The notes beneath the pieces were generated by a model. The model searched no databases and was not told where the DNA came from. It saw only the letters and a list, made by a program, of their open reading frames with translations. From Hortaea werneckii (lineage: Eukaryota > Ascomycota > Dothideomycetes > Mycosphaerellales > Teratosphaeriaceae): a stretch of 64,000 nucleotides of DNA. The stretch spans positions 248,001-312,000 of the forward strand of contig JBAOKB010000054.1 of the NCBI GenBank assembly GCA_037044905.1, in the 5' to 3' direction. Shown here piece by piece: positions 22,305 to 33,831 of the stretch (positions are counted from its first letter, which is position 1; each line of letters begins with the position of its first letter). A program made the translations under genes and the position numbers.

Positions 22305-23484
22305 ATGGATTCGAAACCCGATATAGTGATAAGTGACCCTGCCACTGGGGCCCCTACGGTGCGCTGGGGAATTGTTGGTAAGATACTGCTCTCGTCATGC
22401 CATAAAGCAGTCAGCCTGCTGATCTGAACTGGAATTAGCCACTGGAATGATATCTGATTGGTTTGTTACTGACATCCTGAAGCCGAATTGGCCTGGCAAA
22501 AGCGCAAACCATATCGTTCAAGCTATCGGCTCTTCGTCGCTGGAGAAGTGCCAGAAGTTCGTGGAGCAGTCCGTCAAGCCAGCGAAGCCGACCGTGCAGC
22601 CGACGCTGTATGGAACATACCAGGGAGTTTATGATGACCCGGACGTAGACTGTGTCTACATTGGCACGCCTCATAGCTTTCACAGGCAAAACTGTCTTGA
22701 TGCTATCAAAGCCGGGAAGAATATCCTATGCGAGAAGCCCTTTACCATGAATGCCAAGGAGGCGAAAGAGGTCTTTGAGGCTGCTGAAAAGAAAGGCGTC
22801 TTCGTCATGGAGGCCATGTGGACGCGTTTCTACCCGCTCATGCAGACTCTACGGAAGCTCCTGCACGAGACGAAAGAGCTGGGCACCATCTACCGCACTT
22901 TTTGTGACTTTGGCATGGATGTCGATATTGCGAACCTGCCAGATGGCAGCCGGTACAAGGAGATTTCTTTGGGTGCAGGGAGTCTACTTGACATTGGCAT
23001 CTACTCACTCACATGGGGACTGACAACTTTGTCCGACGGGCAAGGTGAAGTGGTAGAAGATCCGGAGGTGATCAGCTCACAGACGCTTCAGCATGGTGGA
23101 GTTGACACCATTAGCAACGTCCTTCTGCACTATCGAGGGACTGGACGCCAAGCAGTCTGTACTTCCACGTTTAACTACCCCGGACATTCAGACTTTGCCC
23201 GGATCGAGGGGAGCAAAGGCCATATCATTGTCCACGGCGAAACGCCGAGCTCACCAGAAGGGTTTGTGCTCCATCCCAAAGGTGGCGGTATGGAGGAGCA
23301 GTACACTTTCGAGAAGCCCGGACGAGGCTTCTTTTGGGAAGCTGACGCCGTTGCTCATGATTTGAAGGCCGGTCGGCGCCAGAACGACATCATGCCTTGG
23401 GCGGAGACAATGCGCGTGATGAGGATCATGGATCATGTGAGGAAGAGCAGCGGCGCTAGGTTTGAGGGTGTGGATGATTGGTAG
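22305..23484 (+). CDS. Gfo/Idh/MocA oxidoreductase, dihydrodiol / D-xylose dehydrogenase type
   Basis: Exon 1 is 22305-22377 and exon 2 is 22439-23484. Together they encode 372 residues. The N-terminal dinucleotide fold reads VRWGIVATGMISDWF, split by the intron after GIV. The NADP-enzyme signature VDCVYIGTPHSFH is followed by the catalytic-region motif GKNILCEKPFTMNAKEAKEV and then EAMWTRFYPLM, which places it with the dimeric dihydrodiol dehydrogenases. Fungal members of this branch include NADP-dependent D-xylose dehydrogenase and trans-dihydrobenzenediol dehydrogenase; sequence alone does not separate them. The catalytic Lys (EKP) is present. It is followed on the same strand, 594 bases downstream, by L-arabinitol 4-dehydrogenase, which leans the interpretation towards sugar oxidation. 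Confidence 0.88.
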
Positions 23485-24078
23485 AAGAACAGTCCGGGGG
23501 AGCTATCGTATCTACAGTAACGTAGGCAGCATTGAACCGGGTGTATACCATGGTATCCACAACCTGGGCCACAGCGGATAAATAGCAAACCAGTCGCCAG
23601 ACCTGCACTGCCTTGTCGGCAAATCAGCGCGCCGGATCTACGTCGCGCAGCCCTCCGAAACCTAGTCCCGCCTTTCAGCCCACATTGCCCCACCATCGCC
23701 TCCGGAGACGCAGCCCTCCCTCCGTCCCTCCACCGGGACACCACAAATCTGGAGCTCACTCGTGGATAAATTGCCTGACCGACGAGCACATGTGGATAGC
23801 GCTGGGCCACACACTTCGAAAAATCACGGCCTAACGTAACATTGCTCTAGCGCCCGACCTGCTCTATCTGCGAAACACGGTACAAAGTGACCGTGTTCCT
23901 GAGGAAAAGGTCTGAAAGGTAAATCGCTCATAACCCGTAGTGACGACACCCGTCTCCCTTCTGCTGTCTTTTCTTCTCTCGCTTTCACTTATCCCGAAGT
24001 ACCTGAGCAACTCCCATTTCCATTGTCTCTTGAGACCTTCGTATCATAGACGGTGAACTTGGCAAGAAGCAGCTCACA
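23485..24078. other. intergenic, promoter of L-arabinitol dehydrogenase
   Basis: About 590 bases. The last 130 bases before the start codon are a pyrimidine-rich tract (tctcccttctgctgtctttt), typical of strongly expressed fungal genes. No gene is seen. Confidence 0.5.
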
Positions 24079-25268
24079 ATGTCCACCACCACGACGGCCA
24101 CAACGCTGGTGCCTTCTAAGCCAAACATTGGCGTTTACACCAACCCGGCGCACGACCTGTGGGTTGCCGAAGCACAGCCTACCAAGGAGGAGGTTGAGAA
24201 GGGCGAGAGCCTGAAGCCTGGTGAGGTTACGGTGGCCATCAAGAGCACCGGTATCTGCGGGTGAGCTTTTCCAGGAATACCTTCTTCGCAGGCTGGAGTT
24301 GAAGCTGACTTTGAATATCTAGCTCCGATGTCCACTTCTGGCACGAGGGCTGCATCGGCCCTATGATCGTCGAAGACACGCATGTCCTTGGCCACGAATC
24401 CGCCGGTATCGTCGTCGCCAAGCACCCTACAGTCGAGACGCACAATGTCGGCGACCGCGTCGCTGTCGAGCCTAACATCATTTGCGGAGAGTGCGAGCCT
24501 TGCTTGACGGGCAAGTACAATGGTTGTGAAAATGTCGAGTTCAGGTCTACGCCGCCTGTGCCTGGCTTGCTGAGGAGATACGTCAACCACCCGGCTGTGT
24601 GGTGCCACAAGATTGGCGACATGGGATACGAAGACGGGGCGCTCCTGGAGCCGCTTTCAGTGGCATTGGCAGGCATGCAGCGGGCAAACATCACCCTTGG
24701 CGACAGTGTGCTGGTATGCGGTGCTGGTCCCATCGGTCTTGTAACTTTGGCTTGCGTCAAAGCCGCAGGCGCCGAGCCAATCGTAATCACCGACATTGAC
24801 GAGGGCCGCCTCAAATTCGCGCAGGAATTCTGCCCGGGCGTCCGTACACACAAGGTTGAGTTCAGCGACTCTCCCGAAGACTTCGCGCGCAAGGTTGTGG
24901 CCAAGGCGGACGGCGTCGAGCCCGCTGTCACCATGGAATGCACCGGTGTCGAGTCGTCCATCTCCGGCGCCATCCACGCGAGCAAGTTCGGCGGCAAGGT
25001 CTTCGTCATTGGCGTCGGCAAGCCGGAAATCAAGATCCCCTTCATGAGACTCAGCACGAGAGAAGTCGACCTCCAATTCCAGTACCGCTACGCCAACACC
25101 TGGCCCCGTGCCATCCGGTTACTCCAGGGCGGCGTGATCGATCTTAAGAAGCTCGTCACGCACCGATTCCCGCTCGAGAACGCCATTGATGCGTTCAAGG
25201 TTGCTTCAGATGCCAAGCAGGGCGGTATCAAGGTCATGATACAGAGCATGGATGACAGCGAGAGGTAA
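24079..25268 (+). CDS. L-arabinitol 4-dehydrogenase (zinc, MDR family)
   Basis: This enzyme oxidises L-arabinitol to L-xylulose with NAD in the fungal L-arabinose pathway. Exons 24079-24260 and 24323-25268 encode 375 residues. Motifs: STGICGSDVHFWHEGCIGPM (catalytic Zn Cys, across the intron), GHESAG (Zn His/Glu), the structural Zn loop CGECEPCLTGKYNGCE, STPPVPGLLRRYVNHPAVWC, LEPLSVALAGMQRA, the Rossmann motif CGAGPIGLVTLAC, and ITDIDEGRLKFA. The Asp-Ile pair after the second beta strand fits NAD preference. The segment STREVDLQFQYRYANTWPRA near the C-terminus is characteristic. The whole chain follows the fungal LAD pattern more closely than xylitol or sorbitol dehydrogenase, although polyol promiscuity is usual. 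The neighbouring upstream oxidoreductase is in the same orientation. Confidence 0.93.
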
Positions 25269-25467
25269 AGTCATGGATCTAGATAGCTCTTGGAAAGCGA
25301 GCGAGGAGTTAAAAGTTGAGGCATTTGCGAGAGGGGCAGCATCGTCATAGCGCAAAGCGAACTGGAAGCGACCATCAAGTTTATTTTGACACATATTTTT
25401 TCTCTTCACAATATCTTTACATTTTTCCCGTCTGCACACAACATGTTATTACAAGATTAAGCTACTA

Positions 25468-27592
25468 CTACTCGCCCATGTTCAGGAACGCTTGTACCAA
25501 GCATCCAGCATATCGACCGAGATCTGAAAGGGAGAAGATGTTATTCTAATCAGTCCAAAGGAACAGCAGGGCATGTCAGAAAGCTATACTGACCTGAGAG
25601 GAACGCGATCCAGAGGGCAGGCATGTCGTCGACGGCGTTTTCTAACAGCGGTACACACCGTACCTGGCGCATCTGATCGCCCCACCAGACGCGAGTGTTG
25701 AAGGGCTTCCCCTTCGCGCAACCTTCCGCCACCGCACTCACGACCCGGTCTCGAAGAGCTCGAGCGGCTTTGTCTGCTTCACCGGAAGCACGACTAGGAT
25801 CCGCATCGAACAGCGTCAGGTCTAGATGTTGCGAGTTTGAAGGCACGTTGACGCCGGAGAACATGCCGTTGCGGTGGTAGCCTGTCGGCTTGAGGATGAA
25901 GAAGTCCTGGTGTTGCGTCTTGATGCGCTCGAGCTCCGACATGAGCGTGAGGGTCTGCATGGAACATGTCTCGGCCGTGAGCTTGGGGAAGAAGCCCGCG
26001 GCGAGCTCGACGATGCTGGCGACTTGGCAGGAAACTTCGAATTCGTCGGCGAGAGCGCACCAGTCGATCTCGGAGTCCCGGTCCTTCTCAGTTGGCGTCG
26101 CGATCTGGATGAGCGGTAGGGGGATCGCGGCAGCTGCTGCTAGCTCTGTCAGAGCGGCCTTCGTCATGCTTTCAGTGACGTCGAGCTCAGCCACGAGAAG
26201 GTACGTCTTCTTGCCTGTCTTGCGCTCGAGAACCTGATTGACGACTTGCAGCATCACTCTCGCATTGCCACTGACGCTGGATGGCGGCTCGACTCGCAAG
26301 TTGCTCTGCACCGTCGTGCCGTAAGGGATGTTCATGAAGGTGCATGCGCCGACCTGCAGCACATTTGCACCGAGCCTGTAGCCTTCAGTGACGAAGCGAA
26401 TGGGCGTCCCATGGACTTTTGGATCGACTAAAGCGATGCCGCCGAACTTCGTCGTCCGCACAGCAGCCGCCGCATGCTGAGCGGGATGCTTTGCTTTAGG
26501 GTGATCGGGGAAATTCTGGGCAAACTCTTCTTCTAATATCGCTTGGCTCGTCGACGGTGAGCGTGGCTCACTGAGAAAGGCCTTGTTCTCCTGCGAATAC
26601 AAGGCCGTAGATCCTGATCCTGATCCGGAACTAAGCGACGGCGTCCTCTCAGATACCGATCTGTCATCATCCGACGACTCATCCCACCATTGCCGCTTGA
26701 CGTGGCAAGTCAACAATGGACTCTCGGCCAGTGCCTTGACTAATCGATCGACTTGAGCGGCAGTAAGGATGATCTTGGGCCCAGATCGCTCTGGCCTCCC
26801 ACTACGACAACTGCGAGGGCTAGGGAGCATTGGATGGTCGTGTTGGGGGCCTTTGTCGGCCTGTACTTGCTCATCATAGCGTGCCTGCGTTGGGGTTAGC
26901 ACTTCGTCGTCGTCGTCGGCGTCGTCGTCCTTGTCGTCCTGCGGACTTGGGATAGGATCTGAGAAGCCTATGCGGGAATTTACTTGGATAGGACTGAAGT
27001 AGAACTCGGCTACTTGGGAATTACGACGGCTTGCTTTGCTCGCACTTCTGCTTAGACCTGAGGTATCGTCGACGTTTATCGATGGTTTAGATGGAGAGGT
27101 GCCTGAGGTATCAATTCTAGCCAATGCACCAACGCCGGCAGTTCTGTCGATCCGATCCGTGTGCTTTGCGGGGAGCGTTGCGGCGGGTCTTAATTCCTGA
27201 GGTCGTACAGCAGGGAGCTCTGCCAAATCCACTTTCTTCTGCGCGGCCTTCGCTGATAAGATGTCACCTGTATAAGCTGTATGTTCTGCAGCGGGCGTAT
27301 AGAGAGTTGCAGGAAGAGTATTATCAGAAAAGTTGGCATTCGATGACGACGCACGGCCCTGACCGCCATTTTCACCGCTGGCTTCCTCCCGGTCCGCCGC
27401 AGGCGTTGCAGAAGGCTCGATGAAACGAATGGTCCGGACATGGTCCCGCTGCCTTAGTGCGGAGGTTTCCCTGTGTTGTGTGTCAATCTCGGCCATGCGA
27501 TTAGAATATGACGATGGCGCCTCACGTCTTTTTGGTGCTTTGCTGCCCAAAAGTTGGGCGGATGAGGCGACAGTATACCCTGTACCTGTCAT
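25468..27592 (-). CDS. conserved fungal protein of unknown function
   Basis: Exon 1 is 27592-25594 and a short last exon is 25523-25468, joined by a 70-nt intron (GTCAGT...TTTCAG). The protein is about 684 residues. The N-terminal half is disordered (Ser/Pro/Asp-rich, with an Asp run in QDDKDDDADDDDEVLTP). The C-terminal half is folded: KFGGIALVDPKVHGTPIRFV, then VLQVGACTFMNIPYG, and a beta-rich region with VMLQVVNQVLERKTGKKTYL and LLVAELDVTES. The element FGGIALVDPK..GTPI.FVTEGY resembles the start of a PAS/LOV-type fold, but this is only a resemblance. A final segment ENAVDDMPALWIAFLSD...GRYAGCLVQAF ends the chain. It is probably a conserved filamentous-fungal regulator; no catalytic residues are identified. 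Confidence 0.75.
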
Positions 27593-28484
27593 TATGCAGC
27601 GAATTGTGTCTTAGAAGTTCGGCAGGATCAGAGCAAACGCGGTTGCCGTAGCTGGCTGGATATCACACTGCCGGCAGTGAATTGTCTCGTACAAGTGTCG
27701 TAGGTCTCAGACCTCGTCTTCCTGTTACTCAAAGGTACGGTCAATCGTGGGTAGAAGTTTGGACTAACTTTGCCACGGGCCACATCGAGTGGATAGAAGG
27801 TCAGTATGTAACAATAAAGACGCATTGTGTCTTTGTCCATGACGCCAGACCAGACAATGCCATCAACGCCTCGCGGCACAAGAATAGCAGCCGCTCAAAG
27901 AAACAGCTTTGGCATGACGTCTCTTGCGCACAAAGAACTCCCAAGATTCACGAGATTGACTATGTCTGCAGGGCATGGCTCTTCCGCGACGAGACCTACT
28001 GTAGAACCTTAGATTGAAGGTCTGGAACCGTTCCTCAAAGAAGCCGTTGTGTGGCCCACTTTCTCGTGTTTGGATTTTAGCCGTTTCGCCGAGCTCCGCT
28101 TCCGTCCCAGCTACCAGGTCGACGTGAACAGTCTCAGGAATTAGGGCTACTGTCTCGCAATGCACTTTTGTAGTAATGGAAACGCACGTACTGTACAACG
28201 GCGAAGTCGTACCTCGTTCGGATAGGCTTGACAACGCCACGGGAAGAAGTTGTATGCATTCATTTCGCTCGCTCTAGCATAGATGCTATCGCTCTAATGA
28301 TCATTAGCAAGGAGACACCGTAGCATGCTTTCCTTCGAAACCACATAGCGCCAAGCGCCTCGCCTTGTCCACCAGCCCTGAAACTATTTCGAGCAACCGT
28401 ATACACAGAAATGCGTTCCTCGTACTGCTCTTGGAACACCCCTGGCTCCCACCATGTCTCGTGCGCGACTCCAGTAGTGACAGT
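27593..28484. other. intergenic, no gene seen
   Basis: About 890 bases between two minus-strand genes. Minus-strand frame 27863-28240 and several plus frames are shadows without motifs. Confidence 0.45.
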
Positions 28485-29825
28485 CTAGCCAGACAGCAGA
28501 TACTCCACTGCTCCTTGTACACTGCCTCCGCTTCGTCTAAGCGCCTGCACGTTCCTCTCAAATTCGAAGAAACCCATGTCATTCAGCTGCTGGAGCTGTG
28601 CCTCATACCGCACCTCCGGCGGTCTGTCATCCTGGGGCTGCGGCGCCTCGCCACCGCCCATGCCCATTCCGCCTAATGCTGCCCAAGGGTTGAAGCCGCC
28701 CATACCTCCTGCACCGCCAGGGGCGCCTGAGCCGTCTGCGTTGGGAGCACCGGCTCCGCCACCGCCACCGCCCATCATGTTCATCATGCTCTGCATCATC
28801 TGCGGGTTTTGCATGATCTGTTGCGTCATCTGCTGTAAGGGATTCTGCTGCCCACCGCCCTGTTGCTGACCACCGCCAAAGAGATTACCGAAGGGGTTCG
28901 GTGGCTGCTGCTGGCCTTCTGCGCCAGGTTGCTGTGCACCTGGGGCATTACCCCCGGCGCCGCCGCCAAAGAGAGCGGCGAAGGGGTTGCCCTGTGGAGG
29001 TTGTTGTTGTGCGCCAGCGTTCGGCTGTTGGTTCTGTGTGTCTGTGCCAGCTCCTGCCTGACCTTCCGAGCCTGCTTGCGGCGTTGTGTCTGTTGCACCT
29101 GGCATAGGGAAAGCGGACTGACCACCCTGCTCTCCGCCCATCGCTCGCTGCATCTGCATCTGCATGCGTATCATGTCCGGGTTCATCATCATCCGTCTAA
29201 ACTCGGGGTTCTCGATTGCTGCACGTGCCATTGGGTTGTTCCTGATCATCGGGTTTTCTCTCAACATGCCAATGACTGCGGGGTTGTTCATGGCCTCGTT
29301 TATTTGCTGGGCAAAGTTTGGATCTTCGAGCATTCTGAGCATCTGATCTGGGTTGGGTGGCGCGCCCATGCCTCCGTCTGCGCCGAAGGCATCCATACCT
29401 GGCAGACCATGGAACCCAGCATATCGTGCACCCGTCAGCTGTGCCAACGGATTACTTGCGCCTGTCCCAGCTGCGATGTTGGAAGGCACGTTGCCTGCAG
29501 GCGACTGCCCTGCGCCAGGCACCGTCTGTGCTGCACCGCCCTGGTTGGCAGGGTTCTGTCGGTTGTTGCTCTCCGCGCCTCTCACCAAATGCACTGTATT
29601 CCCATCTTTGATCTTCACGCTTGCGATCGTATCCTGATCCTTCAGTACACGGCCAGAGTAGATTAACCGTTGCCGCTCCGGAGAAAGATTGGCGTACTCT
29701 TCCGTCGAGAGCTTTTGCTTGAGGTCGGCAATGGTAGTGGCGGTTGGAACGGTGATGACGTATTTGGCATCGGCGGAGCTCTTAACGTTGAAGGTGATCT
29801 GCTGCTCGCCCTCTGCTTCGGCCAT
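28485..29825 (-). CDS. DSK2: Dsk2/ubiquilin, UBL-UBA proteasome shuttle
   Basis: Dsk2 carries polyubiquitinated clients to the proteasome and acts in nuclear and ER-associated degradation. The single-exon ORF encodes 446 residues from ATG 29825. Residues about 9-85 are a ubiquitin-like domain (ITFNVKSSADAKYVITVPTA, then NLSPERQRLIYSGRVLKDQD). Residues about 165-240 hold STI1-type repeats (NPDQMLRMLEDPNFAQQINE, NPMIRNNPMARAAIENPEFR). A long Gly/Gln/Pro-rich linker with NPF and NPLQQM motifs follows. Residues about 405-446 are a UBA domain (YEAQLQQLNDMGFFEFERNV, then GSVQGAVEYLLSG) with the MGF loop. Domain order and length match yeast Dsk2 and other ubiquilins. Confidence 0.95.
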   Translation of the reverse strand: MAEAEGEQQITFNVKSSADAKYVITVPTATTIADLKQKLSTEEYANLSPERQRLIYSGRVLKDQDTIASVKIKDGNTVHLVRGAESNNRQNPANQGGAAQTVPGAGQSPAGNVPSNIAAGTGASNPLAQLTGARYAGFHGLPGMDAFGADGGMGAPPNPDQMLRMLEDPNFAQQINEAMNNPAVIGMLRENPMIRNNPMARAAIENPEFRRMMMNPDMIRMQMQMQRAMGGEQGGQSAFPMPGATDTTPQAGSEGQAGAGTDTQNQQPNAGAQQQPPQGNPFAALFGGGAGGNAPGAQQPGAEGQQQPPNPFGNLFGGGQQQGGGQQNPLQQMTQQIMQNPQMMQSMMNMMGGGGGGAGAPNADGSGAPGGAGGMGGFNPWAALGGMGMGGGEAPQPQDDRPPEVRYEAQLQQLNDMGFFEFERNVQALRRSGGSVQGAVEYLLSG

Positions 29826-30352
29826 GGCGGCCAGTTGTGTTGCTGAGGCTGTAGCGTTGGAGGGATCGAGGAAAGATGCGGGAGATGTGTGTGATCGCGG
29901 GGCTGAAAGAAGTCGGAATGTCAGAAGTGTTGGGTTGCTGGATCTGGGAAGAGCAATCGGATCAGACGCGATAGTATTTGCTAGGGCTGATATCTTTCTG
30001 TGGACTTCAAGAGATGCCGATCAACGTGAATTGGAAGCGATGGTGTTCACAGAAAGACACAGAAGGTCATCGGCCTAGACTGACCAACGGCCGATACATG
30101 ATGTAAGGCAACACCCTGACTGCACAGCTTCCGCCTTATCATGTTGCCTCAGGCATGCCAGCCGTGAGCAGCCAGGGATCTCCGCCAACTCAAAGAACCT
30201 CGGCCTGTTGATCAATGCCGTCCCATCAACCTCAGTAGCCGAGTTGGCGATAAGTAAGAATAATGACACTTTGGTAGGTCTCCACCGTCTATTTCCTCTT
30301 CATCAAATACATAGACAGAAACACCGCACCATTCTCTATCAGCCTGCCCAAG
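29826..30352. other. divergent intergenic region
   Basis: About 530 bases between Dsk2 (minus) and the quinone-oxidoreductase-like gene (plus). Both promoters must lie here. No gene is seen. Confidence 0.5.
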
Positions 30353-31439
30353 ATGAAGGGAATCCAAATCGCCCAATATGTCTCAGGACCGCAAGACATG
30401 AAGGTCACAGAGCTGGCCGACCCAGTTCCTAACCCAGATCAGTACACCATCGCTATCCACGCCACAGCTTGTAACTGTAAGTGCTTGAGTGCTCCACTGT
30501 GTAATCATCTCACCATAGCTGACGCTCGAGCTCATAGTCTACGACCTCCTCCAGATCCGCGGCAAGTATCAACACCAACCGCCTCTCCCCTGGGTCTCTG
30601 GCTCCGAGTTCTCAGGTACTATCATCGCTACACCCTCCAGCCCATCACCAAAGCAAGGCGGACAATGGAAGTACAAGAAAGGCGATAAAGTCTTCGGTGC
30701 CGCACAAGGCGGCTACGCGGAGAAAGTATGCGCCCTGGAGCAACAGCTTAGACCGGTTCCAAAGGGATGGGACTTCTTCGAGGCTGCGGGCCTTTTCGTC
30801 ACGATGCCCACTTCCTACGCTGGTCTAGTGACTCGTTGCAACCTGAAGAAGGGCGACTGGGTCCTCGTGCACGCTGCAGCGGGCGGTGTTGGTCTGGCAG
30901 CTGTGCAGATCGCCAAAGCGCTTGGCGCGACTGTTGTTGCGACGGCGGGCACACAGCACAAGCTCGACGTAGCTAAGCGTTTCGGTGCCGATCACCTGAT
31001 TGATTACCGTGATGAGTCCTGGCCGCAGAAGGTGAAGGCGCTCACTCCTAAAGGCAGAGGAGTCGATATTGTCTACGACCCTGTCGGTCTCATTGATAAG
31101 AGCACCAAGTGCATTGCATGGAATGGCCGGCTTCTCGTTGTCGGTTTTGCAGGAGGCCCGATTGAGAAGGTCGCCACCAACAAGATGTTGCTGAAGAATA
31201 TCTCAGTGGTCGGCTTGCATTGGGGTGCGTACGCGCAGAACGAGCCAGAGAGAGTGATAGAGGTGTGGGACAGGCTGTTTGAGCTCTTCGAGAGCAAGAA
31301 GGTGCGCGGGACCAACTTCTTGGACAAGGAGTTTGTTGGTTTGGAGAAGGTACCAGAAGCGCTCAAGGCTTTGGGTGAACGGGATACATGGGGTAAGGTG
31401 GTTGTGAAGGTACCCCAGGGTGGGCAGGCGAAGCTGTAG
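30353..31439 (+). CDS. quinone oxidoreductase-like MDR enzyme (zinc-free)
   Basis: Exons 30353-30476 and 30538-31439 encode 341 residues. The N-terminus MKGIQIAQYVSGPQDMKVTE is followed by the split ACNFYDLLQIRGKYQHQPPL, the MDR element PWVSGSEFSGTI, GYAEKVCALEQQLRPVPKGW, and the Rossmann motif VLVHAAAGGVGLAAVQIAKA. The glycine loop HAAAGGVG without the zinc-binding Cys cluster is typical of NADPH-quinone reductase (zeta-crystallin/Qor) proteins. The C-terminal part (VVGFAGGPIEKVATNKMLLK) is also conserved. It likely reduces quinones or enones with NADPH; the substrate is unknown. A plausible acceptor 19 bases upstream (CATAG) would break the frame, so the CTCATAG acceptor at 30537 was chosen. 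Confidence 0.88.
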
Positions 31440-32523
31440 CGGACGACTAGACATACGATGTTAAGCATATTGAACATCACAAATTAGTCTGACATTTCAT
31501 CACGCCCGGACAAACGAACCGCGTAGCCGTGGCACCTCTTGTCAGATTCAGAGGCTCCATCCCAGTCCGCGCAGTAGAACGAGTCTATTCTTGGATGCGT
31601 CTTTATTAGAAGACGTTCCGCGTGAGTACGATCGTTCCCCCAAACCCTCTAATTAAGCCGTTTAAGAAATGAACACAACACAGCCCGCCTGAACTCTTTC
31701 CTGATCTACTGAAAAGGTCTCAGCCCGCCTGACTCTCTGGTTAAGGCATGGGCAACATGTAGTTGGACAGGCCCCTTTGCGCTGGAAACGGATACGTAGT
31801 AAACACTTCAAGCTTCCATGTCACTTGGAATAACACCAATGTCCTCTAATGTAAATGCCGCGGCCAAGTTCCCATCATGGTCACTGGGCTACACCACCTT
31901 TCATGTAGTATTGTGGGATGCATCGCTCATCATTAAGACCTCATGCGCCCTCTCAGCAATCTTTCGTAAATTAACGTAGACCGCATCGATCAAGGGCCTG
32001 CTTCTGTACCTTCTTCTGGTGCGATGCATTGGAATATCCCGAGAGCACTGGCCGTCCATTGATGGGAATCGACACAAACCAGTACGCTCGCCTCAGGCAC
32101 AGCAGATGCTTCACATTATGGCGTCTGATCGTCGAGCAAGACATTGTCTTCGGCACCATGCAACATTTGCTTAAGGCATGTTGCCAATGTGAGATCCTTT
32201 AAGACCGAGTTCTGGAGAGCAAGGGAACCTTAAGAAATCTTCATAATTATTCGCAGAATGTCAGGTGAAGTGTCCACTATCTTGATAAGTGCTATGTTTC
32301 CATGGTCGTCCAAATTTATTAAAAACAAGAAATTGTAGTACAGGAAGTCGGAAAGCTGAGGCGAAAGTGCATATCCCCCCGGGAGCGAACGTTGGAATAG
32401 TCGCTAGTGATTGGCCGCTCGGACCACCGTTCGCTTCAGACAGCCTCAATCGTCCACAACATACAAGCTTCACAGAAACAAGCAACTCACTCACCTCAGT
32501 CACTCGTTCCACCCACCCTCGCG
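31440..32523. other. 1.1 kb intergenic, AT-richer
   Basis: No gene is supported. A 12-base direct repeat, cagcccgcctga, occurs near 31681 and again near 31722. A 156-codon frame over 32289-32759 overlaps the Rax1-like exon in another frame and is judged a shadow. Confidence 0.45.
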
Positions 32524-33831
32524 ATGGAGTCGCGCTCTCCTACTCCCGACGATGGCGCCAGGCGGGATCGCCTACCCAACCTGTTCGAGGTTCTCTCCAG
32601 GAGAACGTACTCCCCTGTCGACCTGTTCTCCTTTTACATCTACATGCGCGATTATCAGCGCTCAGTCGACTATCTAGACTTCTGGTAAGTGAAAATAGGC
32701 AATTGGAGCATAAGCGAAGCAGCGAGCAAGCGTGTTTGGAGCCAATGGCTCATACATAGCAATCCACAGGCTTGATGTCTCTCAGCACATGTCCCTCTGT
32801 CGGCATTATGTCCGTGAACTCCGCCGCAGCGTCCTCGTATCTACGCCCGATCTCGAGAAAGCCGGCAGCAAACGCTCGTCGCAGATTCTAGACAACTACC
32901 CGCTCGACCGCACCTCTTCCGAACAGGGACCCAGTGGATACCAGGCGGGAACAGGGAAAGAGCGTATGAGTAACGACCAGCGACTGTCTGCTTTCCTGCG
33001 TCACGAGAATGGCAGCAAACACAGCCCACATAATAGCGAGGGCACCAATTTGAGCCATGACAACACCCCGGGCTCCGAACTTCCACCGCGCCCTTCGTTT
33101 ATGACAACGGGTACTGGCACTGGATCTAGTCCGCTGAACAATAACAACAGCAACGACAGGAGCCCACAGCATACCGTGGCGCGGGCAGATATCCGTGCTT
33201 CAGCGGAGAAAATCCTGTACACCTACCTTTTACCCGGTTCTGAACGCGAGATCATTCTTCCGCAGGGCATCCTGAACGAAATCACGAATGCGATTGAGAA
33301 GGAAGGACGTGATGACCCTGAGGTGTTCGACGCAGCGAAGGACTACGTCTTCCAAGCTATGGAGCGAGATGCTTTCCCAGGCTTTCTGCGCGCAAAGGCC
33401 CTGGGCAATATTGTGCACCCGACCATGCTACTGCGGCTCATCGTTGGGCTCGTCAGCATGTTCGCTGGGTTCTGGGCGGCTTTCGTTCTCATCTTCCTGG
33501 ACAAGAGCCGGGCGACGAGGTGCTGGGTCATACTGCCTTTCACCGTCGGCGTCTATCTACTGGCCGGACACCAGTACATGCTAGACCCCATTCTAGCATT
33601 ACTAGGCTACAGCGAGTACACCTTCGGAAGCCTACATGCTATCAAGGAGCCTTTCGTTAGGTAAGCGCACTTTCGCCTTTTCCCTCCCCGGCACTTCCCG
33701 GACTTATGAGCTAACTTTGCATCTCCAGGACACTCCTCAACAAGCGATCCCTCATGTGCTTGAGTTGGATCGTGGTGGTGGATGCTGCTCTGTGCTGTCT
33801 TTTCATCTTCGTGCCGGGCACGAGACTTTGA
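32524..33831 (+). CDS. Rax1-like RGS-domain membrane protein
   Basis: Three exons (32524-32684, 32770-33660, 33729-33831) total 1155 nt and encode 384 residues. The N-terminal RGS-type part starts LPNLFEVLSRRTYSPVDLFS and DYQRSVDYLDFWLDVSQHMS. It is interrupted by a Ser/Asn-rich insert and resumes as ADIRASAEKILYTYLLPGSE and VFDAAKDYVFQAMERDAFPG. Three or four hydrophobic helices follow (MLLRLIVGLVSMFAGFWAAF, VILPFTVGVYLLAG, and the last exon LMCLSWIVVVDAALCCLFIF). An RGS domain followed by C-terminal transmembrane helices is the layout of Rax1, which marks bud sites with Rax2 in yeast. In a filamentous fungus the role in polarity is inferred. Whether it accelerates G-alpha GTPase is unknown. 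Confidence 0.85.

Noticed and set aside
24239..25057. 272-codon minus-strand ORF
   Set aside because: Exact antisense of L-arabinitol dehydrogenase, with no motif of its own.
28863..29666. 267-codon plus-strand ORF, Cys/Leu/His-rich
   Set aside because: Antisense shadow of Dsk2's low-complexity linker.
32289..32759. 156-codon plus-strand ORF
   Set aside because: Overlaps the first exon of the Rax1-like gene in another frame; the spliced gene explains the region.
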